DNA from: Bradyrhizobium diazoefficiens
GTDB lineage: Bacteria; Pseudomonadota; Alphaproteobacteria; Rhizobiales; Xanthobacteraceae
DNA length: 64,000 nt
Reading direction: 5' to 3'
NCBI RefSeq assembly: GCF_016616235.1
Contig: NZ_CP067100.1
Span: 5,825,001-5,889,000, forward strand
Shown piece after piece: positions 51,502-59,682 of the stretch; position 1 is the first letter of the stretch, and each line of letters starts with the position of its first letter. The translations under genes were made by a program, and so were the position numbers. Below the pieces are notes generated by a model. That model saw only the letters and a program-made list of their open reading frames with translations. It was not told the origin of the DNA and did no database searches.

Positions 51502-52428
51502 CTATTTGCGGACCTTGAGGGCGAACAGGCCCTGCGGCCGCAGCATCAGAATTCCCACCACCGCAAGCAGCGTCAGCACCTTCGCCATCGAACCCGACAT
51601 GAAGAATTCGAGCGTCGACTGGGTCTGCGAGATCGAGAAGGCTGAGGCGATGGTGCCGAGCAGGCTCGCTGCGCCGCCGAACACGACAACCAGGAAGGTA
51701 TCGACGATGTAGAGCTGGCCTGACGTCGGACCAGTCGAGCCGATCATGGTGAACGCCGAGCCGGCGACGCCGGCAATGCCGCAGCCGAGGGCGAAGGTGT
51801 AACGGTCGACCTTCGCGGTGTTGATGCCGACGGCGCCAGCCATGATGCGGTTCTGCACGACGGCGCGGACCTGACGGCCCCAGCGCGACCTGTACATGAT
51901 GTAGGCGACGCCGATCGTGATCAGCACGGTCAGGCCCATCACGAACACGCCGTTAATCGGCACCTCGATCGAGTCGCTGACATGCAGCGAGCCGAGCATC
52001 CATTGCGGCAACTCGACGCCGACTTCGCGCGCGCCGAAGATTGAGCGGTAGGCCTGCTGCAATATGAGGCTGAGGCCCCAGGTCGCCAGCAGCGTATCGA
52101 GCGGCCGCTTGTAGAGGTTCCGGATCAGCACCCACTCCATCAGCATCCCGAGCGCGCCGGAGGCCAAAAAGGCCAATATCATCGCAAGAAAGAAGTATCC
52201 GCTGAACAGGCTCGGCAGATAGGACTGGAAGAAGTTCGACGTCATCCAGGTGACGTAGGCGCCGAGGATCATGAACTCGCCATGGGCCATGTTGATGACG
52301 CCCATCTGGCCGAAGATGATCGCAAGACCGAGCGCCATCAGCACGTAGACGGAGAACAGGATCAGCCCGGCAAAGCCCTGCATGACGAAGATGGAGCCCA
52401 AATCACCAATCGAATAGTCGCCGAACAT
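51502..52428 (-). CDS. urtB: Urea/amide ABC transporter permease
   Basis: A 308-residue LivH-type permease with eight helices. MGVINMAHGEFMILGAYVTW is the classic LivH/UrtB motif, and LATWGLSLILQQAYRSIFGA and RWGRQVRAVVQNRIMAGAVG match UrtB. It is the short form, without the N-terminal periplasmic domain of some UrtB. It ends ten bases before the alternative GTG of urtC, and is separated from urtA by 151 bases with a strong hairpin. Confidence 0.93.
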   Translation of the reverse strand: MFGDYSIGDLGSIFVMQGFAGLILFSVYVLMALGLAIIFGQMGVINMAHGEFMILGAYVTWMTSNFFQSYLPSLFSGYFFLAMILAFLASGALGMLMEWVLIRNLYKRPLDTLLATWGLSLILQQAYRSIFGAREVGVELPQWMLGSLHVSDSIEVPINGVFVMGLTVLITIGVAYIMYRSRWGRQVRAVVQNRIMAGAVGINTAKVDRYTFALGCGIAGVAGSAFTMIGSTGPTSGQLYIVDTFLVVVFGGAASLLGTIASAFSISQTQSTLEFFMSGSMAKVLTLLAVVGILMLRPQGLFALKVRK

Positions 52429-52477
52429 CTGACTTCTCCGTCAAGGGGACAGCGTCCCGCGTCCGAGGGGACGGGGT

Positions 52478-52507
52478 CCCGCGTCGCGAGACAACTCGCG
52501 ACGCGGG
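52478..52507 (-). other. 13-bp perfect hairpin between urtA and urtB
   Basis: CCCGCGTCGCGAG (52478-52490), loop ACAA, CTCGCGACGCGGG (52495-52507). No T-run follows in the direction of transcription, so it looks like an mRNA-stabilising or partly attenuating hairpin that would keep urtA message (binding protein) above that of the membrane genes. Flanking GGGGAC/GTCCC copies suggest a short repeat. Confidence 0.6.
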
Positions 52508-52579
52508 GTCGTGAAGCGCGGATTGACGGCCCGCGCCAGGGAGCTCTTGCTCGGGGCGGGATCGCGGAGCGCGACGCTC

Positions 52580-53839
52580 TTACTGGTAACCCTTCGGGAA
52601 CGGATCGGGCTCGACCAGATCGGCGGTTTCGTAAATCAGCTCGAACTGGCCATCGAGCTTGGCCTTTCCAACGCGGGTCTTCGACCAAAGGTGATGGTTC
52701 TCATGGATGCGCACGTAGCCCTCCGGAGCGCCCTTGAACTCGACGCCGGGCGAAGCGGCCGCGATCTTGTCGACGTCGAAGGAGCCCGCCTTCTCGCAGG
52801 TCAACTTCCACAGCCACGGGCCGAGATAGGCAGCCTGGGTGACGTCGCCGATCACCGTCTTCTCGCCCCACATTTTCTTGAAGGCGGGCACGAACGTCTT
52901 GTTGTTCGGGTTGTCGAGCGACTGGAAGTACTTCATGCAGGCATAGGCGCCCGCGATGTTTTCGCCGCCGATGCCGTCGATCTCGTCCTCGGTCACCGAG
53001 ATCGTCAGCAGCGCCTGTTTGGAGAGGTCGATCCCGGCCGCCTTGAGCTGCTTGTAGAAAGCGACGTTCGAGCCGCCAACCACGTCGGTGAAGATCACGT
53101 CGGGCTTGGTCAGCTTGATCTTGTTGATCACTGAATTGAACTGGGTGTTGCCGAGCGGGTAATACTCCTCTCCGACCACCTTGCCCTTGAGCACGTTCTC
53201 GACATGCTTGCGCGCGATTTTGTTCGAGGTGCGCGGCCAGATATAATCCGAACCGACGAAAAAGAACGATTTGGCGCCCTTCTCCTTGGCGATCCAGTTC
53301 AGGCCGGCGAGAATCTGCTGGGTGGCTTCCTGGCCGGTGTAGATGACGTTCTTGGACTGCTCGAGGCCTTCATAGAAGGTCGGGTAGTAGAGCATGCCGT
53401 TATACTGCTCCATGACCGGCAGCACCGCCTTGCGCGAGGCCGAGGTCCAGCAGCCCATGATCGCCGCGACCTTATCGTTGACGAGCAGCTTCTTGGCCTT
53501 CTCCGCGAACGTCGGCCAGTCGCTGGCGCCGTCCTCCTGGATGAACTTGATCTTGCGGCCGAGCACGCCGCCGGCGGCGTTGATCTGCTCGATCGCGAGC
53601 TTCTCGGCCTCGATCGAGCCGGTCTCCGAGATCGCCATCGTGCCGGTCGCCGAATGCAGGATGCCAACGGTGACTTCAGTATCGGTCACCGCGAGCCCCG
53701 TGGTGTTGATCGCGGAAGTTGCCGGCGTCTGCCCAAAAGACGACCGCGGAAGCATGGTCAGAGCGGGAATTGCCGCAATTCCCATCAGCAGCTTGCGGCG
53801 GAATGCCGAATGCAGGCCCTGGTTTGTTTCGTCTGACAT
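52580..53839 (-). CDS. urtA: Urea/amide ABC transporter substrate-binding protein
   Basis: A 419-residue periplasmic binding protein. The ATG at 53839 is chosen because it opens into a Tat-like signal peptide with twin arginines (SAFRRKLLMGIAAIPAL). The mature part has the UrtA/FmdD segments VTVGILHSATGTMAISETGS, AGGVLGRKIKFIQEDGASDW, MGCWTSASRKAVLPVMEQYN, MLYYPTFYEGLEQSKNVIYT and FVGSDYIWPRTSNKI. It is the first gene of the eight-gene unit and lies 171 bases from the divergent permease-kinase gene. Urea versus formamide/acetamide specificity is not decided by sequence alone; the amidases favour amides. Confidence 0.95.
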   Translation of the reverse strand: MSDETNQGLHSAFRRKLLMGIAAIPALTMLPRSSFGQTPATSAINTTGLAVTDTEVTVGILHSATGTMAISETGSIEAEKLAIEQINAAGGVLGRKIKFIQEDGASDWPTFAEKAKKLLVNDKVAAIMGCWTSASRKAVLPVMEQYNGMLYYPTFYEGLEQSKNVIYTGQEATQQILAGLNWIAKEKGAKSFFFVGSDYIWPRTSNKIARKHVENVLKGKVVGEEYYPLGNTQFNSVINKIKLTKPDVIFTDVVGGSNVAFYKQLKAAGIDLSKQALLTISVTEDEIDGIGGENIAGAYACMKYFQSLDNPNNKTFVPAFKKMWGEKTVIGDVTQAAYLGPWLWKLTCEKAGSFDVDKIAAASPGVEFKGAPEGYVRIHENHHLWSKTRVGKAKLDGQFELIYETADLVEPDPFPKGYQ

Positions 53840-53895
53840 GAGCACCCCACTTGTTTGAGAACGCGCTTGTTGGTGAGGCGAGGATTGCCCATAAT

Positions 53896-53933
53896 TGTGC
53901 ACTGCACAGATACGTGGGATTGCATATACTGCA
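53896..53933. promoter_or_regulatory. Candidate operator in the urtA/kinase divergent promoter
   Basis: TGTGCA-C-TGCACA (53896-53908) is a perfect inverted repeat, followed at 53921-53933 by TGCATATACTGCA with TGCA at both ends. They lie midway between the two starts. The LuxR-type regulator encoded downstream, or a nitrogen regulator (NtrC sites contain TGCAC half-sites), are possible binders. Confidence 0.45.
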
Positions 53934-54010
53934 CCGCAAAATAGCGACGTACGTTTTGGTACGGGGTTTGCTTCTGATACGCGCCGGCGAAGCGGGTCAG
54001 GAGTACAGAA

Positions 54011-57000
54011 GTGGCAGGGCGGCAGCGGATCGACCGCGTTAGGCGCCAATACAATCAATGGGTCGCCAACCAGACCCTGGAAGACTACGCGCTGCGCTTC
54101 ACCGCCAAAAGCGCGCGGCGCTGGTCAGCCGCCCGCGTCGCCAACACCGCGCTAGGAGCGATCTCCTTTCTCGCCCTCGAAGCGATCGGCGGTACCATCA
54201 CGCTGAATTACGGCGCCAGCAACGCGACCGCGGCTATCCTGGTCGTCAGCGTCATCATCTTCCTGTGCGGATTGCCGATTGCCTATTATGCCGCCAAATC
54301 CGGCATCGATATCGACCTGCTGACCCGGGGCGCCGGCTTCGGCTATATCGGCTCGACCATCACCTCGCTGATCTACGCCTCCTTCACTTTCATCTTCTTC
54401 GCCTTCGAGGCGGTCATCCTCGCAGCGGCGCTCGAGATGTGCTTCGGCATTCCGCGGCCGCTCGGCTATCTCATCAGCGCCATCGTGATCATTCCCCTGG
54501 TGACCTACGGCATTACGCTGATCAGCCGCTTCCAACTGTGGACGCAGCCGCTGTGGGTCGTCCTGCACGTCCTTCCTTTCGTCGCGATCGCTTGGGCCAA
54601 TCCGCATTCGTTCACGGAGTGGCGGAAATTCGCCGGCGAGCATGGCGATCCGAGCGGCCATCTCGATCTGCTGCTGTTCGGGACTGCGGCGTCGGTGGTG
54701 TTCTCGCTGGTGGCGCAGATCGGCGAGCAGGTCGACTTCCTGCGCTTCCTGCCGCGCGATCGCCGCACCTCGAGGACCTCGTGGTGGCTAGCCCTGCTCT
54801 CTGCCGGTCCGGGCTGGATCGTCTTCGGCGCGCTGAAGCTGCTGGTCGGCTCGTTTCTCGCCTATTTCGCGCTGAGCCACGGCGTCGCCAACGAGCAGGC
54901 CGCCGAGCCCGCCAACATGTATCTCGAAGCCTTCCGTCACGTGCTGTCGCAGCCCGATCTGGCGCTGGCGCTGACCGGCACTTTCGTCATCCTATCGCAG
55001 GTCAAGATCAACGTCACTAACGCCTATGCCGGCTCGATCGCCTGGTCGAACTTCTTCTCACGCCTGACGCACTCCCATCCCGGCCGCGTTGTCTGGCTGG
55101 TGTTCAACGTGACGGTAGCACTGCTGTTGATGGAGATCGGCGTCTATAAGGCGCTGGAGCAGACGCTCGCGCTCTATTCCAACGTCGCGATCGCCTGGGT
55201 CGGCGCGCTGGTCGCCGATCTCGTCGTCAACAAGCCCCTAGGCCTGCGTCCGCCGCAAATCGAGTTTAAGCGCGCCCATCTCTACGATATCAATCCGGTC
55301 GGGGTCGGCGCCATGACGATCGCAACTATCGTCTCAATCAGCGCGTTCTACGGCTTGTTCGGGCCGACCGCGAAGGCGTTGTCGGCCTTCGTCGCGCTTG
55401 CGGTCGCCTTCATCACGGCACCGCTGATCGCCTGGGCCACCGAAGGCAAATACTACATCGCGCGCAAGCCGAAGCGGAGCTGGCAGAACGTCGAGGCCAT
55501 CCAGTGCTGCATCTGCGAGCATTCGTTCGAGCCGGAGGACATGGCCTCCTGCCCCGCCTATGCCGGCCCGATCTGCTCGCTGTGCTGCTCGCTCGATGCG
55601 CGCTGCCAGGATCTCTGCAAGCCGCACGCGCGGATCGGCGCCCAGGTGCAGGATACGCTGGGCAAGATGCTGCCAGAGACGATCTATGCGCGGATCAACT
55701 CGCAGTTCGGCCACTATGTCGGCGTGTTCGCGATGTCGGCCGGGCTGGTCGGGCTCGTGCTCGGACTGATCTACCTGCAGACTTCGGCGACCGTGCATGG
55801 CGATGCGCTATTGACGGACGTGCTGTGGAAGGTGTTCTTCGCGCTAATCATCATCATCGGCGTGGTGGCCTGGCTGTTCGTGCTGGCGCAGCAGAGCCGG
55901 CGTGCGGCGGAGGAAGAAACGCGGCGGCAGACTACGCTTCTGATCCAGGAGATCGACGCGCACAAGCGGACCGACACCGAACTGCAGCGCGCCAAGGAAG
56001 TCGCCGAATCCGCCAACCTCGCCAAGAGCCGATATGTGGTGGGCTTGAGCCATGAGCTGCGCTCGCCGCTGAACGCGATCTCCGGGTACGCGCAATTGCT
56101 CGAGCAGGACAACAGCCTGCAGACGCGGCCACGCGATCAGGTGCGCGTGGTCCGCCGCAGCGCCGATCATCTCTCGGGTTTGATCGATGGTATTTTGGAC
56201 ATCTCCAAGATCGAGGCCGGGCGGCTCTATCTGTCGCGCGACGAGGTTCTCTTGACCGATTTCCTCGATCAGCTGGTCGGCATGTTCCGCCTGCAGGCTT
56301 CCGCCAAGAACATCGATTTCGCGTTCAACCGACCCGCCGTGCTGCCGCTGGTGGTCTATGCGGATGAAAAACGACTGCGGCAGATCCTGATCAACCTACT
56401 GTCGAACGCGATCAAGTTTACACTGACCGGCAGCGTAAAATTCGTCATGCACTACCGCAGCCCGGTCGCGGAGTTCGAGGTCACCGACACCGGCCCCGGC
56501 ATCCAGCCCGACGATCTCGAACGCATCTTCGCGCCGTTCGAGCGCGGCGCGCTCGGCGTAGCGCAGCCGCAGACCGGCACCGGTCTCGGCCTCACCATCA
56601 GCCGCCTGCTCGCGGGCGTAATGGGCGGGGATATCAAGGTGACCAGCACCGTCGGCACCGGCTCGACATTCCGTGTGAAACTGCTGCTGTCAGAAGTCAC
56701 CAACCCCAGGCGCGACGCGCCGATTGAAGCGCCCATCTATGGCTATCTCGGCCCGCGCAAGACGATCCTGATCACCGACGACGATCCGACCCACCGCGAT
56801 CTCTTGCGCGAGGTGCTGGCGCCGCTCGGCTTCATCCTGCTCAGCGCGCCCGATGGCCCAGGTTGCCTCGCGCTGGCGCAGCACTGCCGGCCCGATCTAT
56901 TCCTGCTAGATATCTCCATGGCCGGCATGGACGGCTGGACGGTGGCGGAGACCTTGCGCGACAATGGCCATCACACCGCACGCATCCTGATGGTATCGGC

Positions 57001-57379
57001 GAGCGCGTTGGAAGCACACGGCGCGCCGCTGGCGCAACCGTTCCATGACGGCTATCTGATGAAACCGATCGAAATCCCGCGCCTCTTGGAGACCATCCGT
57101 CAATTGCTGAAGCTCGAATGGCGGTACGAAGCCGACCAGGCGCCGGTGCCGCTGTGGAAGCCGGAGAGCGGCTCGCGCCCACCGGTGAAATATGTCGACG
57201 AGCTGATTGGACTCGGGCAGCTCGGCTATATTAGAGCGATCCAGCTCAAGCTCGACGAGATCGGCACCGAGCACCCCCAGCATGCCGATTTCGTCACCCA
57301 GATGCGCACCCTGGTCGATCGCCTCGACCTCAACCAATACATGGCGACGCTCAAAACCTTGCACAGCCATGGTCACTGA
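54011..57379 (+). CDS. NCS1-like permease fused to hybrid histidine kinase
   Basis: 1122 residues, GTG start. Residues 1-490 form an NCS1 (cytosine/purine/hydantoin) transporter-like domain with about twelve helices, opening YNQWVANQTLEDYALRFTAK, then ALEAIGGTITLNYGASNATA. A cluster of ten Cys follows (C499-C500-x-C502 to C536, with CSLCCSLDARCQDLC), probably a zinc or other metal site. Two more helices (about 560-620), a short coiled coil, then the kinase: H-box LSHELRSPLN with H681, N-box LINLLSNAIKFT, G-boxes DTGPGI and GTGLGLTISR. A receiver with ITDDD and phospho-acceptor D967 (FLLDISMAGMDG) and a helical tail finish it. Likely a sensor of a urea-, amide- or base-like compound. It overlaps the next gene. 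Confidence 0.92.
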   Translation: MAGRQRIDRVRRQYNQWVANQTLEDYALRFTAKSARRWSAARVANTALGAISFLALEAIGGTITLNYGASNATAAILVVSVIIFLCGLPIAYYAAKSGIDIDLLTRGAGFGYIGSTITSLIYASFTFIFFAFEAVILAAALEMCFGIPRPLGYLISAIVIIPLVTYGITLISRFQLWTQPLWVVLHVLPFVAIAWANPHSFTEWRKFAGEHGDPSGHLDLLLFGTAASVVFSLVAQIGEQVDFLRFLPRDRRTSRTSWWLALLSAGPGWIVFGALKLLVGSFLAYFALSHGVANEQAAEPANMYLEAFRHVLSQPDLALALTGTFVILSQVKINVTNAYAGSIAWSNFFSRLTHSHPGRVVWLVFNVTVALLLMEIGVYKALEQTLALYSNVAIAWVGALVADLVVNKPLGLRPPQIEFKRAHLYDINPVGVGAMTIATIVSISAFYGLFGPTAKALSAFVALAVAFITAPLIAWATEGKYYIARKPKRSWQNVEAIQCCICEHSFEPEDMASCPAYAGPICSLCCSLDARCQDLCKPHARIGAQVQDTLGKMLPETIYARINSQFGHYVGVFAMSAGLVGLVLGLIYLQTSATVHGDALLTDVLWKVFFALIIIIGVVAWLFVLAQQSRRAAEEETRRQTTLLIQEIDAHKRTDTELQRAKEVAESANLAKSRYVVGLSHELRSPLNAISGYAQLLEQDNSLQTRPRDQVRVVRRSADHLSGLIDGILDISKIEAGRLYLSRDEVLLTDFLDQLVGMFRLQASAKNIDFAFNRPAVLPLVVYADEKRLRQILINLLSNAIKFTLTGSVKFVMHYRSPVAEFEVTDTGPGIQPDDLERIFAPFERGALGVAQPQTGTGLGLTISRLLAGVMGGDIKVTSTVGTGSTFRVKLLLSEVTNPRRDAPIEAPIYGYLGPRKTILITDDDPTHRDLLREVLAPLGFILLSAPDGPGCLALAQHCRPDLFLLDISMAGMDGWTVAETLRDNGHHTARILMVSASALEAHGAPLAQPFHDGYLMKPIEIPRLLETIRQLLKLEWRYEADQAPVPLWKPESGSRPPVKYVDELIGLGQLGYIRAIQLKLDEIGTEHPQHADFVTQMRTLVDRLDLNQYMATLKTLHSHGH

Positions 57380-58292
57380 TCCCAAAAAGCGTGATGTCGC
57401 CCTCGTCGTCGACGACTCTCCCGAGACGCTCCGGCTGCTCAATGACGCGCTCGACGGGGCCGGCATGACCGTGATGGTCGCGCTCGACGGCGCCTCGGCT
57501 ATGCGGATCGTCGACCAGATCACGCCCGACATCGTGCTGCTCGATGCCGTGATGCCCGGCATCGATGGGTTCGAGACTTGTCGGCGGCTGAGGCGCGACG
57601 CCGGCCTCGACGGCGTGCCGATCATCTTCATGACGGGACTCGCCGAGACCGAGCATATCGTGCGTGGCCTGGAGGCCGGCGGCGTCGATTATGTGACGAA
57701 GCCGATTGTGGTAGAGGAGATGCTGGCGCGGATCCGCGTCCACCTTACGAATGCGCGGATGACGCAGAGCGCACGCGCCGCCCTGGACGTCTCCGGTCGC
57801 TATCTGCTCGCGGTGAATAGTGTCGGCAAGATCATGTGGGCAACACCACAGGCGCAGAAATTGCTGTCGGAGACGCTTGCGGCCGACGAAGACTTCGTAC
57901 TGCCGGACCCAATGCCGCAACGGCTGCAGCAGGTTCAAAAGGGCAAGATAGGATCGAACGCGGCGGTCATGGCGCCCTTTCCAGTCAACGAGCAACTGCG
58001 GCTGCAGTATATGGGCAAACTCGGTCCGAACGAATTTCTGCTGCGACTGGCCAAGGATTCCGGCGCCGAGACGCCGGCGGCATTTTCCAGTGAGCTCGGG
58101 CTGACGACGCGCGAGGGCGAGGTGCTATCTTGGCTGTCCAAGGGAAAGACCAACCGCGACATCGCCCAGATCCTCGGTCTCAGTCCGAGAACCGTCGATA
58201 AGCACCTCGAGCAAATCTATTCCAAGCTGGGCGTCGAGAACCGAACTGCGGCGGCTGCCATCGCAGTGAACGCCACACATGGGAAGTCCTAG
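57369..58292 (+). CDS. Response regulator, receiver plus LuxR-type HTH
   Basis: 307 residues. The receiver (residues 8-125) has VVDDSPETLR, phospho-acceptor D59 in VLLDAVMPGIDG, T88-like FMTG and K in VTKPIV. A middle region of about 110 residues looks like a PAS-type sensor remnant (LAVNSVGKIMWATPQAQKLL). The C-terminal LuxR/GerE helix-turn-helix is LTTREGEVLSWLSKGKTNRD, then IAQILGLSPRTVDKHLEQIY. It overlaps the kinase gene by 11 bases and is its obvious partner. Its most likely target is the divergent urt-fmd-ami promoter. Confidence 0.93.
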   Translation: MVTDPKKRDVALVVDDSPETLRLLNDALDGAGMTVMVALDGASAMRIVDQITPDIVLLDAVMPGIDGFETCRRLRRDAGLDGVPIIFMTGLAETEHIVRGLEAGGVDYVTKPIVVEEMLARIRVHLTNARMTQSARAALDVSGRYLLAVNSVGKIMWATPQAQKLLSETLAADEDFVLPDPMPQRLQQVQKGKIGSNAAVMAPFPVNEQLRLQYMGKLGPNEFLLRLAKDSGAETPAAFSSELGLTTREGEVLSWLSKGKTNRDIAQILGLSPRTVDKHLEQIYSKLGVENRTAAAAIAVNATHGKS

Positions 58293-58533
58293 CAAAAAGC
58301 GCCGGTGATCCAGCAATTCTGCGAGCAACAGCTGCGGGAATTGCTGTACATCGCGCCGCAGCGGTTGATGACTGGCCCGGCACGTTTCGCGGCCGAGCAA
58401 TTGCGCGGGTTACTCGCGTACCGCTCAATTTTTGGGCATGCATCCGTGCGGCAGCTCGGGCTAAATCGTCCGCAATCGCGACATTCGTAACGCGCCGCCC
58501 AATGGAACGCGACGATGATGCGAACGCAAGGCT

Positions 58534-58899
58534 GTGGAGGATTGCAAGGGAAAGTTCGCGCAGATCGCCCTGCTGGCATGCATGCCTGCGTTGACCCATA
58601 CAGCTCTCGCGTTCGACGGCGGACAATACGAGAACGTGCCGGCGGACCTCCGCAACTGCTTCAAGAGTGTGATCGCGCCGAACGGCGTTCCGTGCTGCGA
58701 CATCTCCGACGGCCATCGCACCCTATATGATTTTCGCGAAGGCGCTTATTGGGTCCCAATCGAAGGCAAGTGGATCGCGGTACCGGAACGTGCCATCATC
58801 CGCGACCGCGGCAATCCGGTCGGCGAAGCCGTCGTGTGGTACGTGCACCACCGCGGCAGCATCGTGATCAGCTGCTTCGTGCCGGCGGACGCAGTGTGA
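58534..58899 (+). CDS. Small exported hypothetical protein
   Basis: 121 residues with a GTG start and a signal-like hydrophobic stretch (FAQIALLACMPALTHTALA). The mature domain FDGGQYENVPADLRNCFKSV, PNGVPCCDISDGHRTLYDFR, GAYWVPIEGKWIAVPERAII and VVWYVHHRGSIVISCFVPAD is complete and well kept. I recall close relatives with the PCCDISDGHRT and CFVPA motifs as common exported Bradyrhizobium proteins of unknown role. The start could be somewhat different. Confidence 0.75.
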   Translation: MEDCKGKFAQIALLACMPALTHTALAFDGGQYENVPADLRNCFKSVIAPNGVPCCDISDGHRTLYDFREGAYWVPIEGKWIAVPERAIIRDRGNPVGEAVVWYVHHRGSIVISCFVPADAV

Positions 58900-58984
58900 G
58901 ACCGTGCCAATTTGGTGCGAGACGCGACCGGCTCCAGGCCAGCCCCGCCTGAAGCTCCTGATTTCACGATCGGCACGAATCCGA

Positions 58985-59129
58985 GGTAAGTCAGTGGTGC
59001 ATAGCGAAATTGCGCGTCTGATTGATGGTTGCCCGCACGTTCCGTTAGAGCCGTTGCAAGCCGCGATTTGCCAATACCCGGTTCACCAGAGATAAGGACA
59101 ATCTGGCCTTCGCCGGCGCGAGTGCTCAC
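58985..59129 (-). pseudogene. Walker A fragment of an AAA/adenylate cyclase-type ATPase
   Basis: RAGEGQIVLISGEPGIGKSR then LATALTER: the P-loop start of the large ATPase found with adenylate cyclase or LuxR domains (G-E-P-G-I-G-K-S). The similarity ends after about 35 residues, and nothing else of the protein is nearby. Confidence 0.75.
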
Positions 59130-59682
59130 TTCTGGGCAACCTGTCCCGGTACCGATGCGCCTTGCAGACCGGAACGTTTCGGGCCGCTTAGGACCCTATT
59201 TTCTTGCTCGCTGCTGGACCGGCCATGGCCGATTCAGATCACTCCGCGTTGCCGGAACATAAAAGCGTTCCTGCCGCCTCGAGCCCCGCGCTCACGTTCA
59301 CGTACCGACGAAATACTTGCCGTGCCGGGGGTATACATCCTCGTGGCGCGGGAGACCTTCGCCGTGCGCTGCGCCCGCGGGAATGACCACTGGCCGCTTG
59401 GTAGTCGAGCGTGAACCGACAACTACAAATGCATGATGCTCGTAGAATTTTCTGCCCCAAGCACAGACTTTACGGTCGAAATGATCGCCCCCGCGTGGAA
59501 AACATGCTCAGAGGAGAGTCGCCCCTACGCACGTCAGTTCGCGAAACAGGGCGTGCGGATCGACTTGATATGACTCGTCTGTGCGGCCACACTTTGCTTT
59601 CAGACTGGTTCTCTGATCGACTTGAAGCTTGGCTCCAGCGTTCGCACACCATGTAGGCTGTAAGGCATCGATAAGGCTCCCT
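59130..59682. other. 553-bp region with no recognised gene
   Basis: Several short open frames on both strands lack ribosome sites and domain support. The sequence is less GC-rich than the neighbouring intact genes and looks like decayed DNA. AAGG at 59673 is the likely ribosome site of the next gene. Confidence 0.4.

Noticed and set aside
58305..58490. 61-codon plus-strand frame VIQQFCEQQLRELLYIAPQR
   Set aside because: No good ribosome site or recognised family; possible but not supportable.
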